From Symbiodinium natans (lineage: Eukaryota; Sar; Dinophyceae; Suessiales; Symbiodiniaceae), in NCBI GenBank assembly GCA_905221605.1, contig CAJNDS010000569.1, forward strand, positions 344,514 to 408,513: 64,000 nucleotides of DNA, given 5' to 3'. How positions within the stretch are numbered: position 1 is the stretch's first letter; each line of letters starts with the position of its first letter. The notes under the pieces are model-generated. The model was not told where the DNA came from, did no database searches, and worked only from the letters and a program-made list of their open reading frames with translations. The translations under genes and the position numbers were made by a program. Shown in pieces: positions 45,160 through 55,899 of this stretch.

Positions 45160-47326
45160 CTCATCTCCGTCCTTGCCTCTCAGCCGTAGTTCAACATCGG
45201 GTGGTGAAGGGACCAGCCATGCAAACGTGGAGACAATCGGAAACTTCTCGAAGTCCAAAATCCCTGGCTCGGCGCTGACATTGTCGGATGAATCAGGCCA
45301 AGACAGCTCCAAGAACTGCTTGTGCGAATACGTGGCGTTTTTGAAGAGTGGTTCGCAGGGCCTGTAGCCCTCCAACGAGTCGATGTCCGCCAGATGCTTT
45401 GCGAGAAGCCGTGTGCAGTTTTCGCAACTGACATGTGTGATGGCCCACTTTGCAGCCTGAGCCTTCATGTAGCCCTTGATCTTGACCGGCTCTCTCACGG
45501 GCTCCAGGGCTCCTGCCACCACCTGACAGAAGTGTTCTAAGTGGAGGATGGCGTGGCCCGCACTGAACCGGACATCTGCCACTTCCTCCCAGCCGTTGGC
45601 ATCAGAGCGCCAGACCTTCGTGGCCCCGACACAAACGGGGAAGACAAGCAGCACGGGCTCCTCGAAGTGCACCCCATGTGGGCGGAGCTCCAGCAATGGG
45701 CCCAGAACCACCGACTTCTCAGGCAGTGGGATCTGCAGTGGGACCTGCCCCTTTGCCAGCACCTCCACATCCAAGCCGTGTCTCTCGTAGGTCTCGGCCG
45801 TCGTAACCATGAGGACCGCATCGCGCAGCACCGCAACATCGCCGCTTCGCAATGAAATCTGCAAGCCCTCGGAAATGTCCAGCACGTTCACCCCCGAGTG
45901 CCCGCATCTGGCCTCGCTTGCCACACTGGCCGCGAGCTCGGATGCTGCCTGTGGCATCTGATGCTTCGGAATGTTTCCATACGGTTCCTACTAGTTCTCA
46001 GCATCTCCGATCGCTCTTTCAATCACAACGTCTCACAACCAAAATGGACTCGGCCTAGGCCAAACTGCGGCTAATTTGCAGCTCATACATGCTCATAGCC
46101 TCATTGCCCAGATACCTCCGCCTTTCGAAAGAGCGGGCACAGCAGCGTTCGCGAAACATACGGCGCAGTGGCCAGCCTTGTGTGCCAGTCACAAAAAAAA
46201 CTGGATACGCAGGATGGGCTCAGCAAGAACAATCTGAAAGGGCAGCTACCTAGAAGCATGGCAGAACTCAGGTCTGACCTTGCATCTGAGATACACCGCC
46301 ATGTCCGACAAAGCCTCCACCAAAGGTCGCAAGCCCTTGTTGAAGTGGGGGCGCCGGTCGCGGGCCTCACAAATGGAGGCCCAAGCCTGGTCCGGGTCCA
46401 TCTCCATCTCGTCCAGAAGGTCCATCAGTGCAGGGGCACCCGATATCATGTCAGTTTTGCCGGTGGCCATCCTGAAGAAAAGAACCCCTTTCAACCTCCG
46501 AACCCTGGACCATGTACCATGGGAATGCCCCGACAACAAATACCTTCACATACCTTCACCCCTGAGCCTGCCGAACCTCAAAGCCAGAAGCATAGCATAA
46601 GTGATACCAGGAGGCTGAAGGACTGTGATCCCAATTGCGTAGACCTCGCTCTTCTCGTCGAACTTGCGGGTGCTTGCGTACCGAGGGCACATGAACTCAG
46701 CCGTCCCCTCCGGAACCTCATCCGACTCGGCCTGTTGGAAGGATCTTGATAGTCCAAAGTCGCTCAGCTTGGGGGTGAAATCTTCCATGAGGACGATGTT
46801 ACCAGGCTTGACATCCCGGTGGTAGAGCTGCTGTTCGTGCAAGTGCCGGACGCCCGCCAAGATTCCGTGCGCAATCCTGACGCGCAAAGCCCAATTCAGC
46901 TTCGCTGCAAGCGTGTCTTCTTGCAAGGCCTTCTCGAGGCTGCCCTGCTCCCCGAACTCATAGATCAGCACCATGTCCTCCTGGCCTTTGCTGTAGCCGA
47001 GGAGGCAGATGATGTTCGGGTGCGTGATGCGTGTTAAAGTGTCGATCTCGGCTCGGTACATTCGCTCCAAATTCCGGCGGCTCTCGGCATCATCGTCCTG
47101 GCACAGCAGCCTCTTCACGGCAAATGCGCCCCCAGCATCCTCTCCATCCCTGTGCACGCCCATGTACACTTTGCAATGCGCTCCCTCCGCAACCATCCGA
47201 CCTTCCGCCCAGTTCTCTGTGCACTGGACCACATAGGCAAGATCCACCTCCTCCGCCTGCTCGCTGCGCAGCTGTTGACTCCCCCACTTTGCCATGAAGT
47301 TGTCCAGCCAGCAGGCCAACTGGTGC
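45160..47326 (-). CDS. Pelle/RLK-type protein kinase fused to a ZU5-like domain
   Basis: Exon 1 (47326-46616) holds a glycine-loop region ('VAEGAHCKVYMGV', glycine-poor), 'FAVKRLL' with the beta-3 lysine, 'MYRAEIDTLTRITHPNII', the hinge 'MVLIYEFGEQGSLEKAL', catalytic 'YHRDVKPGNIVL', 'LSDFGLSR' and 'FDEKSEVYAIG'. Exon 2 (46471-46279) completes the C-lobe ('MATGKTDMISGAPALMDLL', 'RRPHFNKGLRPLVEAL'). Exon 3 (45957-45160) carries 'VPLQIPLPEKSVVLGPLLEL', 'PHGVHFEEPVLLVFPVC' and a Trp-containing tail as in ZU5 domains. Exons 2 and 3 are both in phase 0, with GT and AG at the 321-base intron, so a single protein is likely. The APE motif is replaced by 'CPRYA', so the usual glutamate is missing. The gene start is not found. 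Confidence 0.8.
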
Positions 47327-47659
47327 CTACCAAAAGAAGAACAATTCCAATAACTACAACTGCAGCTTTCCCCCTCCACCCCTGACCTACCCCAAAACTG
47401 TCAAGCGTCCACGGGACCCCGCCATTCCCGATCCGAGAAATGAATCAACCCCGTCACCCGTGCACGGGTCTGTCAAACACCGACGCGAAAAGTTGTGCAC
47501 ATTGAATAAGCCTGACCTGTCAGTCACTGGGAATAAAGCGCTTCAACCCCTCTGCTGAGGGCCGAGCTCGATTGTCTTTCCTTGACTGCGCCGAGCCTGA
47601 GTGAGTCGCTCGACATGCCTTGGGTCAAACAGCTTCTCCGCGGCTGCTCTTGTGCACAG

Positions 47660-47706
47660 ACATACATACATACATATATAGATATGCATGTATATATATA
47701 TATACA
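47660..47706 (+). repeat. ACATACATAC / TATATATA tract
   Basis: A tetranucleotide CATA run merging into TATATA. Similar tracts lie at 37030-37080 and 25463-25497. Confidence 0.85.
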
Positions 47707-47769
47707 AAACATATATACAAGCCAGGCCCTCCCAGCATGAGTTCCAGGGCCGTTCTAAATTGAGCTTGG

Positions 47770-48115
47770 CTACTCAGCGACTAAAGGAAGTAGCACAGCC
47801 AAGTCCGCCATCTCGTGCGCGATTTCATCTTGCTCAGCTTGCTTGTCGCCAGGGCGTCCAAGCTGAGGTTCTGCAACTTTCTTTTCGTTTGCTCTCTTCT
47901 TCGAATTCCCAGCATTCTCCAAGCACAAGAACTCATCCAAGAGGTCGACCCGAGTTGTGTCGATCAACGGCGCATTGCGGAAGTCCAGGAGAGTGTTCGA
48001 GTAGATTGAATCATCTCCAATATGAGCTGCCGTAAATTCAAAGGTCACATTGTGCAGCTGCGAATGGGCTTCGCCGATCGAATCCTGCGTTTGTGCGGAG
48101 AAGCTTTTGTGGACC
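47770..48115 (-). CDS. Exon of unknown function
   Basis: The minus strand reads 'SFSAQTQDSIGEAHSQLHNV', 'TFEFTAAHIGDDSIYSNTLL', 'RVDLLDEFLCLE' and a charged tail to a TAG near 47770. Composition is convincingly coding. It lies between the SAM gene and the kinase and could be part of either or separate. Confidence 0.5.
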
Positions 48116-48539
48116 CCTAAGGCATGTGGACTCACACTGGGGGCAGAATGCGCGCGTCCTCCGGCGCGTCTGCTCCTCCCACAAATCACGGCAACAGCAC
48201 ATCGTTTGTGGAGTCTGCAAACTTCAAACAACACTGTCGCGTCTTAAACAGGCTTGCCGCTACAAGGAGCTCTGATTTAAGAGATGAAATTCGAGACAAG
48301 GCCTGTCTTGCAGTTCGGAAAAACTTCATGATGCTTGTATCATGTTTCATGGCACTGCTCCTGGGTCTTGTGCCTCTTGGAGGGCGCGGGCATTTCCCAG
48401 CCTGAGGCAGAAGATGTCAGAACATCTCTATCTCCGTGCCTTGTCTGTGCCCTCATAGCTGTGTCGGAGTGCCTCCAATTTCCAAGGGCGTTGGACCGAT
48501 GTGGCATCCAGCACACTACGAAGCTTCGTGCATGCTGCT

Positions 48540-48700
48540 AGGGTGCAAGATGCTGAATTCGCCCCTGCATGCCTGGATTGTATTCTGACACGAGAGTAGC
48601 CACTGAAGGCCGCAGCCATTTCGTAGACTGAAACTGTAACCACATTATAACCAAGTTTCTCTTCAACCACGCTAGACGTGGGACTGTCACCGGCAACACC
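48540..48700 (-). CDS. Exon of unknown function
   Basis: The minus strand reads 'DSPTSSVVEEKLGYNVVTVS' and 'YEMAAAFSGYSRVRIQSRHA'. It is coding-like with an alternating strand pattern. Unrecognised. It may belong with the 47.8-48.1 kb block. Confidence 0.4.
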
Positions 48701-49013
48701 CTCACAGGCAACTGATGGGGGAGCCCAGCATTTGTGCAAGGCCGTCCGAGAGCAGGGCTGCAACAGTGTCAAGTCGCAGAGTTTCACAGAAGCCCATTTG
48801 CCACAGCCATCAGCCCTCACGAAGCTGCAACATTTCTTATCAGGCTTGTCGCTCGAGGGCACGAGACCTGTACATGTGCGAGGCAGGATGGTCTCCTGCG
48901 GCAGGTCTTGCCAAAGTCTTGCCTGCTACAGATACTGCACGAGCAAAAACCTCGACGACTACCTAACAGACGGCCCTGTTCGCCACATGTGGGAGCTGGC
49001 GCTTGGCTCTGGA

Positions 49014-50456
49014 TCATTGCCCCGTTATGAAAAGCTTCTGAATCTCCGCCATGATGACCTGCAAGAATAATCGAGTGGTTTCACCACAAGTGCTCACCTG
49101 CCCCCACCCCCCCCCCCACCCCCCCCCGGCCTTGCGTGGTCCGAATGCCTTGATGTCCAGGTCATCACGCAGCTCCTCCATGGTCAGGCTGCGTAGGGCT
49201 TTGCCACTGATCTGGTTCTCGCGGAAACTGTCCACATACCTAGCATGGAACATCATGTAACGCTGTGACACTGATGCCGGTCATTGCACATGCACTATGG
49301 ACTATGGACATGCCTGGCCTATCCCACGTGCCAGCTGCATTATCCAAGCTCGCGAGCCAGCTCGCGACCCGCTCCACACTCCAATCTGCGGGAGTCGACT
49401 CTTGAAACGTCGCGGTCTCCGCGAAACTCTGCAGAGTCTCTGGAGCCTTCGACGAACATGCCGGACTCGGGGGGCACTCCGATGCCGCGGACACCGAGGA
49501 TGCTTCGAAATCCGAGGCGACCGACAGTGCCGAAGCTGTGGCGGCCATGCTCAAGCCGCTACTCAAGTGACCCAACTGCTGATCTTCCGGATCTTCCAGT
49601 TGCAGCTTCAAGCCCGGAGGAGATTGTGGAGGACATTGCATCTTGGGGGCCACCCTCCGCTTGGGCAGCGGATGCACTGGCTTGGCGGCTTTCGGTTTTG
49701 GTAGGCTTGGGAAGCTGGCTGGTGAGGCCAGCTGCCGAGGATCCATTCGGGCCCCCGACGGCTTTGCCAGCCCTCCTTGCGTCTGAAATGGACTCGGGCC
49801 TTGGCGAAGTGGCCGGGCAATTGGTGCCGGCCTGCCTGGCACGTGGAAGTTTGGGACAGCCTTCGTCCACCGATGCAAGTCTGCTAAGCTGAGGTCCATC
49901 GGATTGTCACACTTCAGCACAGAGAAGCGGGTGTTCTTCAATATGACGACCGGGCCACCAATGAAGTTGACCTTCTTCCGCTGCTCCTCCGACAGCAGCT
50001 GGGTGGCAAGATGGTTTTCTCCGAACTGGTATCGTCGCCGGCCCTCCGCGTCCAAGAAGAGGACGAGCAGGACGAGCTGTTTGGCAAGCTCCGAGTTGAT
50101 GACGCGAACCATCTGAAAGCCTGTAACACGCTCACACGGCATCTCCCCAAGCTCGGGAATCCAGATTCGGGCCGGCAGCTTGGCAAGCCTCAGTGTTAAG
50201 TGCAGTTCAAGATCTGGCAATTCCTGGCCGCCTTGGACACTTCGGTCGCTGAGAGTCTTAGTAGCTGAGCGCCACACGCCTCGCGGTCATAGTGATGCTG
50301 ACTGAGCTTCTCTTCACCATACTCGAAGTTGACGCTGTCGGCGAAGTCGCCAAGAGCCACACCCTGGATGGGAATCTTGGTCGCAGAAGGCACGCTCACG
50401 GGCATGATGCTGCGAGGGTCGACCAATTTCACGCGAGGCAAAGGGACAACTTTCCA
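49014..50456 (-). CDS. SAM-domain protein (SAM at C-terminus)
   Basis: An upstream block (about 50456-50270) reads 'VDPRSIMPVSVPSATKIPIQ' and 'GDFADSVNFEYGEEKLS'. The main exon (about 50260-49328) has a folded region ('IWIPELGEMPCERVTGFQMV', 'VNFIGGPVVILKNTRFSVL'), a long Pro/Ser/Lys-rich linker, then 'WSVERVASWLASLDNAAG'. Exon 49239-49131 continues 'YVDSFRENQISGKALRSL' and 'EELRDDLDIKAFGPRK'. Exon 49058-49014 ends 'VIMAEIQKLFITGQ' and a TGA. The three pieces form a complete SAM domain, and both junctions keep phase (GT-AG, then GC-AG). The N-terminal domain is unknown and the start codon was not found. Confidence 0.78.
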
Positions 50457-50943
50457 ACTTGCTGGAGCCAGGCGGCGGGACAGGAAATGCACGCCAAGTG
50501 CACGCCCCACATCAAGACTTTCGAACCGAGACTTTTGCACACATGGCGCACAGCAGCCACATGCTTTTGCTTATAGTGCGTCGGTTCTGTGGATCTGTTC
50601 ACTTACTTTAGCACCACCAAGACATACAGTGCATGCCAAGCTCAGCATGCCTCAACTCTCGGTGGTTTTTCGGATAGGAGCACTCTGACCTTTCAGGAGG
50701 CTTATGACTGCCCTTAACTAATCATAACTCATCAGTCTCAGATGCTGAAACAGCCGCATCGCAACATCCAGGAGGCAACAACTTTGTTATGCGCCTCTGC
50801 TCGTCAGAGGCTGGGCCGGCCGAACGCCACGAAGCTGCAGAGCAACCGACTGCTGGGCTTGGCCCCGCCGCCATTTGAATATCGGGCATTTTGGCCCTTC
50901 ATGGACGAGGAAGCAAGCGCTAAGCCGCCAATCGTAGGGAATC

Positions 50944-53669
50944 CTACAGACCACGGCAGGAGAATTTCAAATCAAGTCCCCAGCCGTGATTGGCATCCGT
51001 ACGGCGCGCGCAGACCTCCACAGGTTTGAGCTGCTCATCATTGATGTAGTAGACGACAAAGGTGTCCCCGTGCTCATCATTGCCCAGGCGGTAGCCAGGG
51101 TCTGCAGCATATGGTGGACAATCAAGCGCCCGGTTGACAGGCTTGCACTTGATGTGGTTGCCCCCAGATGCGCCAAGGTGGATGTCGACCTTTGTCTGCA
51201 CCTTGTCCCTGGCTTTACAATGGATCTTCAGATCCATGCCCCAGCCATGGCTCGAATCCATACGATCTGCGCAGACGTAGCCGTCATCGAGAACAGAGAT
51301 ATAGAAGTAATCAGGGGCATGTACATGGTCTTTGTTAGCGCGCTTATGAGGATCACCTGCATCTGCATCGCACTCCAAGGCCTCCTCAGCCATGACGCAC
51401 TTGGTCTTGCGACCGCTCGGTCCGATCGTCAGGGTCTTGGTCGTCCAATCCAAGACTTCCCCAGTGGGTGTGCAATCCAAGGCCAAGTCCAAGCCCCAGC
51501 CGCCGGAACCGTCCGTCCTCCTGCGCAAGAGCTAGGGCTAAACTCACGGGGCTCTAGCATTGTGACGCATGGCGTATGGAGCCCTGCTTGGTCGACGCGC
51601 TTTGACAGACTCTATAGACTCTAACAGCACCCGCCTTGCACACCAGCGGCCTCTATCGCCCTCGTACACCTCGAACGTGTCGCCATGCGCATCGAAGCCT
51701 GGGGAGCGAGGCAAGAAAAGCGGAGCACACACACACACACACATGTTGGCTTGTCCGTTCTTTACAGAGGTCTGAACAAGTGCAGACAGCGCAAGAGTGG
51801 CAAGAGCTTGCAGGCAAAGGCACCCAAGCGCTCCCCCTTATTGCCCGATGTGCTCGAGCATTTCACCGGTTCATCGGGCATCCAGCACTTAGAATTGCGC
51901 GAGCTACTGCCAATGGGGACAATCACACCCAAGTTGTCGTTGTCCGTCTGGCATGGGAGCTCGAGGTTCATGCCCCAGCCGCTGTCGGCATCCTCGCGCT
52001 TCACGCAGAGCTCCCGTGAGTTGCGACGACGCCTCGAGCGCCGACGTTGCGAGCGCCGCCGGCGCGAGTCCCCGCCCCGACGCCGACGCCGACGCGAGCG
52101 ACGCCTCCGAGTCGGCCTGTAAACTTCGAAGTCGTCCGAGGCTCCGTTGTGGTCTTCGTTGGCACGGTGGCCTAGGTCACCGGAGCGTGCGTCGCAGGAC
52201 ACTCCGGACCACGCTTTCCCGCAAAGCGTTCTCGAACTGGAGGGGCTGTTCTTTGCCAGCTCTCGCGAGTTGTCGTGCTCCTGGACGCGGTGGTCAACGA
52301 CCTGCAGCCATTTCCCGATTGTGATTTTGTAAACCCACAAGTCAATCTCCACGCCGATGAGCATGTCAACTGTGACACGAATGGAGGTGGTACCCCGTGC
52401 GTTATAGAAGTCCTGCAATTCACATGACTCACATACACTCCACATTCCTGTCAAATACCCTCGCCCCCCAACTATCCCAAGTCGCCCTCCGAAAAGGATG
52501 CAGAGCGTCCTTGAGGCAGCGGTACTCCCCCGAGCCCAGGCCGGCACAGTGATTAAACACCGCGTCCGTCAAATCGCCCAGGTTCAGGTTCGACTCCATG
52601 TTGGCCCTCACTCCCAAGGGTGGTGGCAGTGGGATGGGGAGTCCCAAGGTGAAGTGCATTTTGTTGATGAAAGGGAAGTACTTCAGCCTTCCCAGCTCTT
52701 TGCAAATGCGCCACCCAATCTTGTTCACGATGTCCCCGAGCGCACCGCCAATGCACAATTGCAAGGCAGCAAATAAGTTGAACTCCGCCATGAAACTGTC
52801 TGAGGATGTGCAAGCGCCATCCACGCCGATGTCGAGCATGAACCTGGCTGCAGCAAAGCGTCACAAGAGTGGGCACATGTGAACCATTGCGCACATGTGG
52901 ACAAGGGCAAGCTGTGGCATAAATCAACAGTCCGAAAGTCAAGACAGTCTAGGCATCTCTAGGCTTCCGAGTCGGCCCTAAGGTGGCTCTGCTAGGACGG
53001 CTGCTAAGGCTCCAGGGCATAGGCAAGCATAGGCAAGCAACTTGAAGGGATCGCCGGGCTTGACTCCCATGCACGGCGAGCAGTAGCCGCCAAAGCAAGC
53101 GGAGCCCGTCGTGATAGCAGACTTGATGGTCGAGAACACGTCCGTCACACCGAGCATGTTCAGCTCCACGCCCGACACTGTCAGTTTGCACCACAAATCG
53201 TCAGGGGGGAGCCCTTGAACCAAGTCCTCCCCACAGGGGCCCAAAGCAGCCGCCGCCCGCGCACTTGAGCTCTTGAAGCTTTTCGAGCTTTCAAAGCTTG
53301 CCGTTTCCTGCAAGGCCGCCATGCCCATGTTCTGGCCGCTCGGGCCTTTTGCAGAGAGGTTGCCATGGCCCATGTTGGGGTCGCTGTTGCGCATGCTCAT
53401 GCCACGCAGTCGGCTGACCACATGTGGCCTGAGACGGGCCAGCGGCTCTGCATGCCTGAGCGCATGGAGATGTAGGTGGAACGATGAGGTCCATACACAG
53501 AGACAGCAGAGATAGAGGCAGAGGCAGAGGCAGAGGCAGAGGCAGAGGCAGAGGCAGAGGCAGAGGCAGAGGCAGAGGCAGAGGCAGAGGCAGAGGCAGA
53601 GGCAAGGCTTCCCTTGACATGAAACGGACAAGCCTGAAGGCGGAGGCAGAGGCAGAGACAGAGGCAGAA

Positions 53670-53711
<42 letters not shown>

Positions 53712-55612
53712 ACACGTATACATACACATACACATACACATACGCATACGTATACGCATACGCATACACATACACATACACATTTACATGTACATGTACA
53801 TGTACAGTTACAGTTACAGTTACATTTACATTTGCATTCACATTCACACTTACATTAACATTAACATTAACATTAACATTAACATTCACATTCACATTCA
53901 CATTCACATTGACATTGACATTGACATTGACATTTACATTTACATTTACATTTACATTTACATTTACATTTACATTTACATTTACATTTACATTTACAAT
54001 TACATGTACATGTCCATGTACATGTACATGTACATTTACACTTACATACACAAAGCAAAGAGCACAGCCACAGCTGATTCTGCCGAATGGCTTGGCATCG
54101 CACAGGATGGACGGCTCGAGATCCACGCAGAGGCACTGGACATAGGCCTGGATTTCCTCGCTTTGGCTGATCCAATGTTCTCCATCCTCTCTCTTGAGCT
54201 GAAAGTTGGATTGGCAGTAGGAATCAATCGAAAACCCATGGACATCCTCGTAGTACGGGTGTTGGCATAATGCGCGAGAGCATCCGAGAGCGGCTTCGAG
54301 ATGGACAGTTCAGAGAAGGAGGCTCGTGAGCTCAGCTGTCGGCTGAGATGATGACCCAACTGATTATGCGCATCGTGTAGGACGAGAATCGTCTTGGCGA
54401 GGTACTCCAGTTTCCTGGCGAACTTGTTCAGCTGCACCAGGCGGGGGCCTGAGATCATCTCTGCACAATCCGCAGAGCTTCCGAAATGGTCCGTGAAGAA
54501 GTCCAAGTCCAAAGCCTGTGACTTGCACAAGCCTGCCGCGTAGGTGGCAATCTCCATTGCCACCCGTGACTCTTCGTCGGTAAAATTCTCATGCAAGATG
54601 TCGCTTTCCTTCTGCGATGTCTCATTGCCCGCTTCCTCTTTCCCACACATCACGGCCATCTGTTGGATCGTCTCTGTGAAGCGCTGGATAGCCTCCTCGC
54701 TCAAATTCGCACTTGACAAAGTCGCCAGGGTCCGCTCCTCAAACTCCTTCCTGACAGGAGTGGGGCTCTGCAAGTTGTGCCAAAGGGTTCTGGCTAAGGG
54801 GCTACTGTCAAAGTGTGAGTTGCAAGGGACAAGTCATGAACCTTTGGCCTGCCTGACGATGGCCTCAGCAGCATCTTGACCTGCTACCTCAGCTCCACAA
54901 ACAGCCGATTCATTACGCACGCAGCACAAAATGCATCTTCAGCAGCCGATTCGCAGGCCTACTTTCAGAGGACAACTCCCCCGACGCCCTTCCGACACCG
55001 CAGCCCGACTGTAAACAACACAAGGTGCTCAGCACCCCGGCAAAATTCCACCCACGGAAAGGGAAACAAATCGGGAGACGAATAGGGAAATGAGGTGCAC
55101 GGGAATCACCCACTTGAAGGGATAAAAATGGGGCAAAAGTGGCAACAGCCACCAAAGGCGCCCGCAAAGTCTGTAAATTAGGATATTTAAACAATAAACC
55201 CTAGCAGCGGCTGGGAGGCTGAAATCAGCCAGAATACCTTGGCTGCTCGGATCACTTCTGGATCCCTTGGCCACCCCTCGGCCCTCACACCAGCACGCCC
55301 CAACCGGGCAAGGATCTCCGCTTCGCGTACCATGTCCCAACGCTGTAACTCTTCCGGGTCTCCTGATGCGTCGAGCATCCGCTCCTTCAAGCAAGCGTCA
55401 ACCCCTGCAATTATCAACGACCCATTTGTCGAATTGGTGGAGTTGACAACAAGCGCCGCACTGGTCGTATGTACCACTGTGACGTGCCCATACTGCAGCA
55501 GAGCAGAGCTAGTGGCGCCATGTTCGCACACCTCTTCTGCCACGACGTGTCTGAGGCCCAGCAAAATGGACTGCAAGAGAACTGCCGACCACGTCGAGCG
55601 GAAAGCAGCCAT
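50944..55612 (-). CDS. Secreted multidomain protein with four Cys/GWG repeats
   Basis: ATG 55612 starts a signal peptide ('[20 protein letters not shown]', then '[12 protein letters not shown]') followed by NST sequons. A helical exon (about 54752-54280) follows, then a Cys-rich exon ending at GTAAGT (54046). An exon at about 53431-53000 reads '[20 protein letters not shown]' and '[10 protein letters not shown]', and one at 52845-52500 reads '[20 protein letters not shown]'. From 52412 a beta-rich region leads to four tandem repeats, each with C-x-[RK]-R-x-D, GWG[LM][DN]L, C, then KC and a fourth C, about 80 residues apart. Junctions inside the repeats keep phase and repeat alignment ('[17 protein letters not shown]'). 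The stop is TAG at 50946-50944. I know no named family for the repeat. Disulfide-bonded extracellular modules are an inference. Confidence 0.78.
53513..54045 (+). repeat. Composite satellite intron: GGCAGA, CA and ACATNN hexamers
   Basis: From left to right: (AGGCAG)n at 53513-53602 and again near 53640-53668; (CA)n at 53676-53710; CATACA/CATACG hexamers to about 53785; then homogeneous blocks of ACATGT, ACAGTT, ACATTA, ACATTC, ACATTG and ACATTT (about ten) to 54000; and ACATGT again. It lies inside one intron of the secreted GWG-repeat gene. Because the units carry no stop codons, long meaningless frames run through on both strands. Confidence 0.92.
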
Positions 55613-55899
55613 GGCGGTAAAAAAGAAACAGAAATGGTAAAAACGTCACGCCCGTAAACTTTTGGGCTTGAAACAGCTCAGCGGGAGTCCAGTGTTTGCC
55701 TTTCCATCAGACATCTACAAACAAACCAAACGACCACGACACTCAGCACCAACTGCACAAAATCACTTGGCGTGCCAGCCTTCACTGATCCACGAAGTCT
55801 CACTCGAGGACTCTGCAAGCTCCCTTACTTTTCTGTGGAAATGCAACTGGACGGCAGTTTGATACAGCACCATATCGATGAAAGTGACCGTGATTGTAT

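Noticed and set aside
53513-54045. Tandem units considered as a CRISPR array or centromeric satellite.
   Set aside because: No spacers of unique sequence between repeats, and splice sites at both ends place it inside an intron.
52978-54126. A 382-codon minus-strand open frame and long plus-strand frames across the satellite block.
   Set aside because: The middle is stop-free only because the hexamer and dinucleotide units contain no stop codons. Coding parts at its two ends are separate exons joined by splicing.
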